Source: an uncultured Sphingobacteriales bacterium
GTDB lineage: Bacteria > Bacteroidota > Bacteroidia > Chitinophagales > Chitinophagaceae
Assembly (NCBI GenBank): GCA_946479435.1
Contig: CAMLFX010000045.1
Span: forward strand, 1 to 23,204
Length of the DNA: 23,204 bases
Direction: 5' to 3'
The translations under genes and the position numbers were made by a program. How positions within the stretch are numbered: the first letter of the stretch is position 1; each line of letters begins with the position of its first letter. Under the pieces are notes generated by a model. That model was not told the DNA's origin. It saw only the letters and a list, made by a program, of their open reading frames with translations, and ran no database searches. Below are positions 1-8,340 of this stretch, one piece after another.

Positions 1-10
1 AGGCACAATC

Positions 11-1651
11 ATGTTTAGACCTAAAATCATTGATACTTTAAAGAACTATAATAAGGATCTTTTTATCAAGGACCTAATTGCGGGTATCATAGTTGGTATC
101 GTCGCGCTTCCACTGGCCATCGCTTTTGGAATAGCTTCAGGCGTTTCGCCGGAAAAAGGATTATTTACTGCGGTAATTGCAGGTTTTATCATATCGGCTT
201 TCGGAGGCAGCAGGGTGCAGATAGGTGGCCCTACCGGTGCATTTATAGTAATTGTGTATGGCATTGTGCAGCAATTTGGCGTACAGGGTTTAGTTATCGC
301 AACGTTTATGGCGGGCATCATGCTAGTGATAATGGGGATAGCAAAATTGGGCAACGCAATACAATATATTCCTTATCCTTTGATAGTTGGCTTTACTTCA
401 GGCATCGCGGTCATCATTTTTTCATCTCAATTAAAAGATCTGCTGGGCCTACAGATGGGCGCGGTACCTGCAGATTTCGTAGAGAAATGGAAAAGATATA
501 GCCAGCATATCTCTTCATTGAATATTTACGCACTCGTTATAGGCGTATCAACCATATTAATTATGGGGTTATGGCAAAAGATTACACATAAGATACCGGG
601 ATCCCTGGTTGCTATTATAATAACTACGCTAGCTGTTTATATGTTAGATCTACCTGTGGAAACTATTGGTAGCCATTTCGGATCCATATCAGCAAAATTC
701 CCACTACCTGCTGTTCCCGCTATTGATTTCAGCAGCCTGCAACAATTAATACTGCCGGCATTTACTATTACCCTACTTGGTGGTATTGAATCTTTATTAT
801 CTGCAGTAGTAGCAGACGGTATGACCGGTGGTAACCACAGGTCAAATACAGAGCTTATTGCCCAGGGTATTGCAAATATGGGTGTTGCTATTTTTGGTGG
901 TATCCCGGCAACCGGTGCTATCGCCAGAACCGCGACGAATGTAAAAAATGGCGGTAGAACACCTGTGGCAGGAATCATTCATGCGCTTACGCTGCTGGTC
1001 ATCATATTATTCGTTGGTAAGCTGGCAGCGTTGATACCGATGGCTTCGCTGGCAGGCATCCTGATCACTGTTGCCTATAACATGAGCGAGTGGGAAAGTT
1101 TCCGGTCTGTATTAAAAGGCTCTAAAAGCGATGCGGCTGTACTGATATGTACATTCTTATTAACGGTATTTGTCGATCTGACCGTAGCGATTGAGATCGG
1201 TATCGTTTTGGCAGCTTTTCTTTTTATACAAAAGATGATGCGATCAAGTTCGGTAACACAAGTAAAATATCCGGAAGAAGTAATGGATGAAGAGCTACTA
1301 ACCGGGTATAATCTGCCTAAAGGCGTAGATGTTTTTGAAATAAATGGGCCCATGTTTTTTGGTGCAGCCTATAAATTCAAACAGGCCATGCAGGTGATCG
1401 AGGAGTCTGCTAAAGTGCTGATTGTCCGCATGCGCCATGTACCTGTTATTGATGCAACTGGCATACAGGTTTTAAGAGAAGTAAATAAGGCACTCAAAAA
1501 CAGGGGAACAAAACTAATCCTCTCAGAAGTAAATAATGACCAGGTACTCAATGAACTAATTAAAGCGCGGCTCTCCTTCCAAATTGGTAAAGCAAATATT
1601 ACCGACAGTTTTGATAAAGCTATAAAAAGAAGTAACGATCTTTTGGCTTGA
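11..1651 (+). CDS. SulP/SLC26-family anion permease with STAS domain
   Basis: An inner-membrane transporter of the SulP (SLC26) family, which carries sulfate, bicarbonate or other anions by proton or sodium symport or by exchange. Residues 20-410 are a series of hydrophobic helices. Around residues 257-289 lies the family-typical stretch GGIESLLSAVVADGMTGG followed by a conserved N-x-E-L-x-x-Q-G region. Residues 438-540 form a cytoplasmic STAS domain whose signature loop reads VIDATG (D481-A-T-G484), equivalent to the DSSG/DxTG site of SpoIIAA-like domains. The length (546 aa) is normal for bacterial SulP proteins. Only 10 bases precede the ATG, so its promoter and any upstream partner are outside the window. 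No carbonic anhydrase gene, a frequent partner of bicarbonate-type members, is visible nearby, so the substrate is left open. Family assignment is very secure. Confidence 0.95.
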   Translation: MFRPKIIDTLKNYNKDLFIKDLIAGIIVGIVALPLAIAFGIASGVSPEKGLFTAVIAGFIISAFGGSRVQIGGPTGAFIVIVYGIVQQFGVQGLVIATFMAGIMLVIMGIAKLGNAIQYIPYPLIVGFTSGIAVIIFSSQLKDLLGLQMGAVPADFVEKWKRYSQHISSLNIYALVIGVSTILIMGLWQKITHKIPGSLVAIIITTLAVYMLDLPVETIGSHFGSISAKFPLPAVPAIDFSSLQQLILPAFTITLLGGIESLLSAVVADGMTGGNHRSNTELIAQGIANMGVAIFGGIPATGAIARTATNVKNGGRTPVAGIIHALTLLVIILFVGKLAALIPMASLAGILITVAYNMSEWESFRSVLKGSKSDAAVLICTFLLTVFVDLTVAIEIGIVLAAFLFIQKMMRSSSVTQVKYPEEVMDEELLTGYNLPKGVDVFEINGPMFFGAAYKFKQAMQVIEESAKVLIVRMRHVPVIDATGIQVLREVNKALKNRGTKLILSEVNNDQVLNELIKARLSFQIGKANITDSFDKAIKRSNDLLA

Positions 1652-1765
1652 GGAAAGGGTGGGGGTTGGGTTAGATAAGGATGTCTACACATCCTGGGTA
1701 GAAACGATAAAGTGGCGTGGTGAATAATCTTACTCAACCAATCTTCAGTGTAATAAAATAATTTT

Positions 1766-1806
1766 AAAAAATATCCCTGTTAACTTTTACAGTTAACAGG
1801 GATATT
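1766..1806 (-). terminator. Intrinsic terminator of the RND efflux operon
   Basis: A perfect 16-bp stem (1770-1785 with 1791-1806) closes a 5-nt loop. Read on the minus strand it starts 22 nt after the stop codon of the outer-membrane factor gene and is followed by a T-rich tail (TTTT, then AAAAT). On the plus strand no T-run follows, so it probably serves the minus-strand operon and at most slows transcripts from the SulP gene. Confidence 0.85.
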
Positions 1807-1828
1807 GAATTGTGCAGCGTGCATTATA

Positions 1829-3268
1829 TTATTTCCATCCGCCACCTAGTGCCTGGTAAATATTTACCAAAGCATTCATTTGCTGCTTTTTAGTTTCAAT
1901 CAATTCAAATTTTGCTTCCAGTCCATCACGTTGTGTCAATAATACTTCCATATAATCTGCCCTAGCTGAGCGGAACAGTTCATTTGAAATATTGATAGAT
2001 TGAGTCAACGCATCTACCTGCTGCGATTTTAAATCGTAGCTTTTTTTCAGGTTGTTGATCTTTGATAACTGGTTGGCAACTTCTATATAAGCGTTCAATA
2101 GCGTACGTTCATAATTATAGATAGCTTGAATTTGCTTTGCGTTGGCGCTGTAATAAGTAGCCTTTATTGAATTTCTATTTACTAATGGCGCTACAAGATC
2201 GCCGGCTAAGGAATATAATAAAGATTCCGGCGATTTTATAAGGTACGACGGATCAAAAGCCTGGTAGCCAATAGATGCTGAAATGCCAAGCGATGGGTAG
2301 AACCTCGCCCTTGCAACTTTTACATCAAGTTTCGCCGCTGCTAAATCTTGCTCTGCCTGCCTGATATCGGGGCGGTTAGCCAATAGTTGCGATGGTAGGC
2401 CGGCATAAATTGTTTGAGGAACAATGTTCTCAAAATCACGATTGTTCCTCGCTATTGGCTGAGGATAACGGCCTAAAAGGAAGTTGATCCTGTTTTCAGT
2501 CTCCGTTATTCTCTGTTGAATATCATACTGGAGGCTACGTGTATTAAGAACTTGTGCTTCAAAACGGCGTACAGCAAGTTCAGTAACTCGTGCAGCTTCC
2601 TTTTGCAGCCTTACAATTTTTAAAGCATTGTTTTGTATCTCAATATTTTGCTTTACAATATCCAATTGGTTATCTAATGCAAGTAATTCATAGTAAGAAT
2701 TTGCTATTTCAGAAACTAATGTAGTTACCATGAAATTTTTACCTTCAACACTGGAGAGATACCTGGATACTGCTGCTTTTTTAGCATTGCGCAATTTATG
2801 CCATATATCCACCTCCCATGTGGCATTCAGCGCCAACATGTAGTCTGGCAGAGGCTCTGGTGTTTCTGTTCCGGGCTTAATTTCGGTAGTGGCTTCTGAT
2901 GCGCCGATATTTGTATATCTGCCTACCTTGTCAACCCCGGCACCTGCCCTTACACCTACGTATGGTAAGTACTCGCCTTTCCTTGCCCGTATCTCGTTGC
3001 GGCTAATTTCAATCTCTTGCAGAGTGATGTTTAACTCCTGATTGTTTCTTAACGCAGTATCAATAAGGGCATTCAGGTATGGATCTGAAAAATAATTTTT
3101 CCGGTTCAGCAAGGCTGTATTGGTTGTATCCTGCGAATTGGTATTAGCATAAGCGGCAGGTACATTTTTAGTTACAGTTTTTTTATCTAAAGCAGGTGTT
3201 TTACATGCACTGTATACAAGAGAAATACATGCTATTCCCAAACACTTATATATCTTGTTCCTGATCAT
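1829..3268 (-). CDS. TolC/OprM (NodT)-family outer-membrane efflux lipoprotein
   Basis: The outer-membrane channel of a tripartite RND efflux system. The N-terminus is a lipoprotein-type signal with Cys22 preceded by VYSA, so the mature protein is probably lipid-anchored in the outer membrane like OprM/NodT proteins. Two TolC-type repeats follow (roughly residues 65-265 and 285-475). The first contains the strand region ending LNATWEVDIWHKLRNA, and the second the typical LPSQLLANRPDIRQAEQDL stretch, both characteristic of the family; long amphipathic helices surround them. Length (479 aa) is normal. It is the last gene of the operon: its ATG lies inside the 3' end of the pump gene (23-bp overlap), which suggests translational coupling. 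A strong terminator follows. Substrate cannot be inferred. Confidence 0.93.
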   Translation of the reverse strand: MIRNKIYKCLGIACISLVYSACKTPALDKKTVTKNVPAAYANTNSQDTTNTALLNRKNYFSDPYLNALIDTALRNNQELNITLQEIEISRNEIRARKGEYLPYVGVRAGAGVDKVGRYTNIGASEATTEIKPGTETPEPLPDYMLALNATWEVDIWHKLRNAKKAAVSRYLSSVEGKNFMVTTLVSEIANSYYELLALDNQLDIVKQNIEIQNNALKIVRLQKEAARVTELAVRRFEAQVLNTRSLQYDIQQRITETENRINFLLGRYPQPIARNNRDFENIVPQTIYAGLPSQLLANRPDIRQAEQDLAAAKLDVKVARARFYPSLGISASIGYQAFDPSYLIKSPESLLYSLAGDLVAPLVNRNSIKATYYSANAKQIQAIYNYERTLLNAYIEVANQLSKINNLKKSYDLKSQQVDALTQSINISNELFRSARADYMEVLLTQRDGLEAKFELIETKKQQMNALVNIYQALGGGWK

Positions 3269-6200
3269 TACTGTCGTTTTTTTGTGTTAATGGATTTTCA
3301 TCTTCACCTGAGGCCTTAAAAAGCTTAAGTTTTAGTCTCAGCTTTTTCTTCTTCTTTCTACTTTGTGTAAAGTCTTCAGTTAAAGGAACTTCATCTTCAT
3401 CTCTTATCAATTGGCGGCCATCAGCCAATTTGCCAAATACATAGTATAGGCCTGGGATTACTACAACACCCAGAACTGTTCCTAATAGCATACCTCCAGC
3501 CGAAGAAGAACCAATGGTACGATTCCCTATGGCGCCTGGCCCTGTTGCGAAAAGTAATGGAATCAAACCCGCGATGAATGCGAAAGAAGTCATCAGGATA
3601 GGGCGGAAACGCACCCTTGCACCTTCAATAGCTGCTTCAAGTATAGTAGCACCTTGCTGATGTTTTTGAACGGCGAACTCTACGATCAAAACCGCATTTT
3701 TACCTAATAAACCAACAAGCATAACTAAACCTACCTGTGCATAAATATCATTTGCTAGGCCCATTAGCTTGATAAGTAAGAACGCACCAAATACACCGAC
3801 CGGTAATGAAAGTATTACAGCGAATGGTAAAATAAAGCTTTCGTATTGAGCAGCTAATACAAGGTAAACAAATGCAAGAACGATTAGGAAAATGTACAGT
3901 GCTTCATTACCCCTGTTTGCTTCATCTTTCGAAAGTCCCAGCCAATCTATACCATACCCGCGTGGTAGTTTCTCTTTAGCTACTTCCTGTATTGCTTTAA
4001 TAGCTTCACCACTACTATATCCGGTTGCTGGTGCGCCGTTTATGGCCGAAGATGTATACATGTTATAGCGGGTAATTTCGTTAAGGCCTTGTTTCTTTTT
4101 TATTTTCATAAATGAAGAATAAGGCACCATTTCATCACGGTTATTTTTTACATACAATTTCAAAACATCGTCTGGCAATGCCCTGAATTCAGGCGATGCC
4201 TGTACGTACACCTTAAAGAAATTACCAAAGCGTATAAATCCCAGTTCGTATGTACTACCTATCAGTATAGAGAGGTTGTTCATAGCTTTTGCGATCGATA
4301 CACCCTTTTGCATTGCTGCTTTATTGTCTATCTCTAATTCGTATTGTGGATAGTTGGCAGCGAAGAATGTAAACAAACCGGTTAACTCCTTACGTTTTTT
4401 CAATTCAGCCATGAACTCATCATTCACCTTTCCAAATGTTTCGTAATTACCTGAGTTGGTCTTATCGAGTAGGCGCAGAGAAAAGCCACCTGCTGCACCA
4501 TATCCCGGTACTGCGGGGGGCTGGAAGAATTCTATAGTAGCGCCAGGAATCGCTTTGGCTTTTTGTTCCAGTTCTTCAATTATTTCAGGCGCCGAATGTT
4601 TACGGTCCGACCATCCTTTCAGGTTAATAAGACAGGTACCGGCATTAGAACCACGACCTTCAGTTAATACCTCGTAACCGGCGAGGGCCGAAACTGATTG
4701 CACCCCTTCTACATGTTCGGCTATTTTTTGTAACTGTCTTGATATGTCGTTCGTCCTTTCAAGTGTAGAGCCGGGAGGTGTTTGTATAATGGCATAAATC
4801 ATCCCCTGGTCTTCGTTGGGTATAAAACCTGAAGGAAGCGTTTGGGATGTTATCCAAATGCCCACACAAAAAGCAATGAGAAGGCCGAATGTAATAGACC
4901 TGCGGCTTACAATGTGTTTAAGCAGGCCTGTATACCGGCCGGTAAGTCTTTCAAACCAATTATTAAAGCCATCTATTATTCTGTTTATCGGTGTTTTTTT
5001 CCTGGGAACCCCATGCGTGTTTTTCAAGATCATTGCACACAACACAGGAGTTAGGGTAAGTGCTACAACACCTGAGATAACAATTGATGTAGCCATGGTA
5101 ATGGAGAACTGCCTGTAGAAGATACCAACGGGGCCGGTCATAAATGCAACAGGCACAAACACAGCTGTCATCAAGAGCGTAATAGCTATAATGGCACCAC
5201 TTATTTCCTGTAGTACTTTTTTTACAGCCTTATAGGGCGAGATATTTTCCTCGGCCATTTTAGTGTGCACAGCTTCCACCACTACTATCGCATTATCTAC
5301 TACGATACCAATTGCCAGTACCAGAGCGAATAAGGTAATGAGGTTTATGGTTAGCCCCAATAGTTGCATGAAAAAGAATGCACCTATAAGAGATACCGGA
5401 ACGGCAAGAGTGGGTATGAGTGTTGAGCGCCAGTCGCCAAGGAAGAGGAACACTACTATCGCCACTAATATGAATGCCTCTATCAGTGTATGTATTACTT
5501 TCTCAATAGATGCATCAAGGAAGTTTGATACATCGTAGCTTATCTGGTAATCCATACCCGGAGGGAAAGAGCTCGCTTTGATTTCTTCCAGCTTTTGTTT
5601 CACCTCTTTAATAACATCACTAGCGTTACTACCATAGGTTTGTTTTAAAGTGATGGCAGCAGAAGGATGACCGTCCATATTGGAATAGATATCATAGAAT
5701 TCACTGCCCAATTCTACTTCTGCTATGTCTTTCAGGTATAGGATCTCACCATTTGGGTTAGCCTTTATGATAACATTTTTATACTGTTCAGGCTTATTAT
5801 ACCTTCCTTCATAAGTTAGTACATACTCAAGCGATTGAGAGCGTTTACCTGTGGCCTGGCCAATTCTACCCGGTGACCCAATGATACTTTGGTCAGCCAA
5901 AGCCTCCATTACTTCATCTGTCGACACATTGTAGGCGCGCATTCTGTCAGGGTTCAGCCATATACGCATCGCGTATTGCCTGCTACCAAGTATTTTAGCG
6001 CTACCCACACCTTTCAGCCTGCTTATTTCGGGTATTATGTTTACACCCGCAAAATTGTACAGGAATTTTTCATCGGCTTTAGGGTCTTTACTATACAGGT
6101 TTACATACATCAGCATGTTGGGCGATGTATAGCTTACCACAAGACCTTCACGCTGTACAAGTTCGGGTAGCCTGTTCGTTACCTGTTCAATTCGATTCTT

Positions 6201-6521
6201 AACATTTACTACGGCCTGGTTAGGGTCAGTACCCAAATCGAATACTACTTGTATTGTGGCTTCACCGGCGCTGGTAGCATCCGATGTCATATACTTCATG
6301 CCCGGTGCGCCATTAATGGCTTTTTCCATTGGTATGAGTACTGAGTTAACCAATACTTCGGCACTGGCGCCGGGGTATGCAACATTCACTACTACCATTG
6401 GCGGGGCAATGGAGGGGAATTGTGATACCGGTAAGGTCTCAATAGCCAGTATACCCATAAAAATGATGACTACTGACAGCACTATTGCGAGCACCGGCCT
6501 CTGAATGAATTTATTAAACAT
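3246..6521 (-). CDS. AcrB-like RND multidrug efflux pump (HAE-1 type)
   Basis: The inner-membrane proton-driven pump of a tripartite efflux system. The 1091-aa protein has the two-fold RND plan: TM1 near residues 10-30, a large periplasmic loop, TM2-6 (about 340-500), TM7 near 545-560, a second loop, and TM8-12 (about 875-1030). The start MFNKFIQRPVLAIVLS is typical of HAE-1 pumps. TM4 carries the proton-relay region GIVVDNAIVVVEAV with D409 followed by N410, where AcrB has two aspartates; TM10 has GLLGKNAVLIVEF with the conserved K941. After the last helix there is an unusual charged tail (about 1035-1091) containing SRKKKKKLRLKLK. It lies 24 nt downstream of the adaptor gene and overlaps the outer-membrane factor gene by 23 bp. 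Hydrophobic drugs or bile/fatty-acid-like compounds are the usual cargo of the class, but the substrate here is unknown. Confidence 0.95.
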   Translation of the reverse strand: MFNKFIQRPVLAIVLSVVIIFMGILAIETLPVSQFPSIAPPMVVVNVAYPGASAEVLVNSVLIPMEKAINGAPGMKYMTSDATSAGEATIQVVFDLGTDPNQAVVNVKNRIEQVTNRLPELVQREGLVVSYTSPNMLMYVNLYSKDPKADEKFLYNFAGVNIIPEISRLKGVGSAKILGSRQYAMRIWLNPDRMRAYNVSTDEVMEALADQSIIGSPGRIGQATGKRSQSLEYVLTYEGRYNKPEQYKNVIIKANPNGEILYLKDIAEVELGSEFYDIYSNMDGHPSAAITLKQTYGSNASDVIKEVKQKLEEIKASSFPPGMDYQISYDVSNFLDASIEKVIHTLIEAFILVAIVVFLFLGDWRSTLIPTLAVPVSLIGAFFFMQLLGLTINLITLFALVLAIGIVVDNAIVVVEAVHTKMAEENISPYKAVKKVLQEISGAIIAITLLMTAVFVPVAFMTGPVGIFYRQFSITMATSIVISGVVALTLTPVLCAMILKNTHGVPRKKTPINRIIDGFNNWFERLTGRYTGLLKHIVSRRSITFGLLIAFCVGIWITSQTLPSGFIPNEDQGMIYAIIQTPPGSTLERTNDISRQLQKIAEHVEGVQSVSALAGYEVLTEGRGSNAGTCLINLKGWSDRKHSAPEIIEELEQKAKAIPGATIEFFQPPAVPGYGAAGGFSLRLLDKTNSGNYETFGKVNDEFMAELKKRKELTGLFTFFAANYPQYELEIDNKAAMQKGVSIAKAMNNLSILIGSTYELGFIRFGNFFKVYVQASPEFRALPDDVLKLYVKNNRDEMVPYSSFMKIKKKQGLNEITRYNMYTSSAINGAPATGYSSGEAIKAIQEVAKEKLPRGYGIDWLGLSKDEANRGNEALYIFLIVLAFVYLVLAAQYESFILPFAVILSLPVGVFGAFLLIKLMGLANDIYAQVGLVMLVGLLGKNAVLIVEFAVQKHQQGATILEAAIEGARVRFRPILMTSFAFIAGLIPLLFATGPGAIGNRTIGSSSAGGMLLGTVLGVVVIPGLYYVFGKLADGRQLIRDEDEVPLTEDFTQSRKKKKKLRLKLKLFKASGEDENPLTQKNDSNDQEQDI

Positions 6522-6545
6522 GTCGTTAGTTTTGAGGTTCTTAAA

Positions 6546-7625
6546 TTATTCCGCTGGTAACTTTAATGTTGATATTACCGACCTTGGCTCCTTAAATTCA
6601 TAGGCTATTTTATCATTGTCTTTTACTTTACGTAAGCCTTCAAGTAGTATTTTGTCGTTTTCGTTAAGCCCGGCACTAACGGCATACAGATCTTCCATAT
6701 CTGCACTCACAGTAATTTCTTTCGATTTTACGCGATTGTCTTTGTCCACCACATACACATACTTTTTATCCAAAACCTCAAAAGTTGCTTTTTGTGGTAT
6801 GATCAGTGCATTTTTTAGCGGTACTGTCATTCTGATATTACCAGTTTCACCGTGCCTTAATAGTCCGTTCGGATTAGGGAAAGTTGCCCTGAAAGGAATG
6901 TTACCTGTTTCATTATCGAAATCAGCTTCAATAGTTTCCACCACACCGGGGTATGGGAAAAGCTCATGATTGGCCATTAAAAGATTCACGGTCTGGTTAT
7001 CGCTATGCTCTTTCGATTTATAATCAAGATATTCAGCTTCCGGTACATTGAAATACACCCACATTTTGCTATTGTCAGCAAGGGTGGTAAGCAGATCGCC
7101 TTCATCAACTAAACTTCCCTGGCGTACCAGGAAACGGTCAATAATGCCATCAAAAGGCGCCCTGATCTCAGTGAATTGCAGGTGCACCTTAGTTAATGAT
7201 AATTCCGCTTTCGCTTTATTTAGTTTGGCCTTAGCCATTGCCAGCTCGTTAGGGGCAACCACATTGCTATCTGCCAATCGTTTTGTATTCTGATATTCTA
7301 TCTCAGCAAAATTTACTTCTGCTTGGGCTTTACTCAATTCAGCTTCGTACAGCTTAGGCATAATTTGAAACAAGATTTGTCCCTGTTTTACAAATTGCCC
7401 CTCGTCAACAAATATTTTTTGCAAGTAACCTCTTTCCTGCGCTCTGAGTTCAATATGTCGTATTGAATGTATCTGGCAGACATATTCATTAATAATAGAA
7501 GTATCCGTTTTAAGCGGACTGGTAACTAAAAGCTTTGTTTCAGCTTCCTTTTCTTCTTTTTTTGAATTACAACTTGTATTGCACATTAAGGCACACAAGC
7601 CCATTAGCATGATTATTCTCTTCAT
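6546..7625 (-). CDS. RND efflux periplasmic adaptor (AcrA/HlyD-type membrane fusion protein)
   Basis: The periplasmic adaptor that bridges pump and outer-membrane channel. The N-terminal signal ends in cysteines (C15 and C19); C19 followed by NSKKEEKE is the likely lipidation site. From about residue 52 the order is a membrane-proximal/lipoyl strand (VCQIHSIRHIELRAQERGYL), a half-lipoyl motif (VDEGQFVKQGQILFQI), an alpha-helical hairpin with coiled-coil character (about 92-145), the second lipoyl half (APFDGIIDRFLVRQGSLVDEG), a beta-barrel domain and a C-terminal membrane-proximal domain ending near residue 345. Length (359 aa) is usual. It is the first gene of the operon, followed after 24 nt by the pump. 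I see no clear TAnnTTTG box upstream, but an inverted repeat at 7753-7771 could be an operator. No TetR- or AraC-type regulator lies beside it. Confidence 0.94.
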   Translation of the reverse strand: MKRIIMLMGLCALMCNTSCNSKKEEKEAETKLLVTSPLKTDTSIINEYVCQIHSIRHIELRAQERGYLQKIFVDEGQFVKQGQILFQIMPKLYEAELSKAQAEVNFAEIEYQNTKRLADSNVVAPNELAMAKAKLNKAKAELSLTKVHLQFTEIRAPFDGIIDRFLVRQGSLVDEGDLLTTLADNSKMWVYFNVPEAEYLDYKSKEHSDNQTVNLLMANHELFPYPGVVETIEADFDNETGNIPFRATFPNPNGLLRHGETGNIRMTVPLKNALIIPQKATFEVLDKKYVYVVDKDNRVKSKEITVSADMEDLYAVSAGLNENDKILLEGLRKVKDNDKIAYEFKEPRSVISTLKLPAE

Positions 7626-7752
7626 GATAGTTTTGCTATTTAACCAATATGGATTTTCTTGAAACTTTTAGGGGTACGTATAATACGGTAAGCTGCACAA
7701 CCTTTTTAGGAATGTTACCTTATTTGTTCAGTAAAGGCTGCTAATAGAAGAG

Positions 7753-7771
7753 TGACAAGGGTTACTTGTCA
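7753..7771. promoter_or_regulatory. Spaced palindrome upstream of the RND operon
   Basis: TGACAAG (7753-7759), 5 nt, CTTGTCA (7765-7771) is a perfect inverted repeat. An outer pair CTAAT (7741-7745) and ATTAG (7774-7778) brackets it. It lies 128 nt upstream of the adaptor start codon and 17 nt past the stop codon of the small secreted-protein gene. No T-run follows on either strand, which argues against a normal terminator, so an operator for a dimeric repressor is one possibility. This is inference only. Confidence 0.3.
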
Positions 7772-7787
7772 ACATTAGAGGATTATA

Positions 7788-8207
7788 TCAAATCCGGATT
7801 ACCTGTAGTACGATTGATCTTTGAGAGGAACAATAAAAAAAATGCTCACACGATGGTAAGCTATTTTTTATGTAGTGGCAGAAATATCCTAGTGGCTGGG
7901 CATAAAAGCTGGTAAAATAATTACTGGTCTCTTTAGCTTTTTTGAGAATGACTAAGTCAGAACTCTCATCCTCAGTTTCTTCAGCGTAGATTTTATTGTT
8001 TTCTCTCTTTGAATCAGGGGGAATAGACCTAAATGCGAACGCCTGATCGTTTATTAAAGTGTCAATACTAACCGTACTGTGCCACTTTTTGAATGTTTTT
8101 GTTGCAGCGTAGTAGTTATGATCCTGAGGCGAATGAGCATGTGTATAACCGTATCCGCTTAGCAGGAAGAAAACTAATGATAAAAAAAATCGTACTAACA
8201 GCTGCAT
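7788..8207 (-). CDS. Small exported protein of unknown function
   Basis: I do not recognise this 139-aa protein. The ATG at 8207 gives MQLLVRFFLSLVFFLLSGYG, a clear signal peptide ending near the AHS/HSP junction. An upstream in-frame TTG at 8219 is possible, but a good -7 promoter box (8217-8224) covers it, so I chose the ATG. The mature part is polar, with an acidic patch (AEETEDESSD, about residues 80-89) and an aromatic and cysteine-bearing C-terminus (YFCHYIKNSLPSCEHFFYC, three cysteines) that could form a disulfide or bind a metal. No transmembrane segment follows the signal. It sits alone on the minus strand, upstream of the efflux operon; the gap of about 160 bases leaves it unclear whether the two are cotranscribed. 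It looks like a real but lineage-restricted gene. Confidence 0.6.
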   Translation of the reverse strand: MQLLVRFFLSLVFFLLSGYGYTHAHSPQDHNYYAATKTFKKWHSTVSIDTLINDQAFAFRSIPPDSKRENNKIYAEETEDESSDLVILKKAKETSNYFTSFYAQPLGYFCHYIKNSLPSCEHFFYCSSQRSIVLQVIRI

Positions 8208-8216
8208 TTGTGGCGC

Positions 8217-8224
8217 CAAAAGTA
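8217..8224 (-). promoter_or_regulatory. -7 promoter box TACTTTTG for the small exported protein
   Basis: On the minus strand the bases read TACTTTTG, a full match to the Bacteroidota -7 consensus TAnnTTTG. It ends only 9 nt before the ATG at 8207, so the transcript would have a leader of just a few nucleotides. A TTA is present 21 nt upstream where a TTG (-33) would be expected, so the -33 element is imperfect. Confidence 0.45.
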
Positions 8225-8340
8225 CATAAACTTGATTATGTTTCGTAATAAAACAAATGTTAAATACTTCATGAATGGAAAGTTATTTATTCATGAGCAT
8301 CTAATCATTTCGATGTTCTGCTGATATATTAAATAGAATT

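Noticed and set aside
4456..6504. Several long open frames on the plus strand opposite the RND pump gene
   Set aside because: They lie fully antisense to a well-conserved pump, have no family resemblance and no convincing starts; they are frame shadows.
7669..7678. A fourth TAGGGGTA copy, about 45 nt upstream of the RND adaptor gene
   Set aside because: It points to the plus strand, away from the adaptor, and no CGTTTT box follows at 14 nt, so it does not match the ECF promoter pattern.
8269..8296. Inverted repeat TCATGAAT/ATTCATGA after the methyltransferase gene
   Set aside because: The loop is 12 nt, the stem is A/T-rich and no T-run follows on the minus strand, so I do not call it a terminator.
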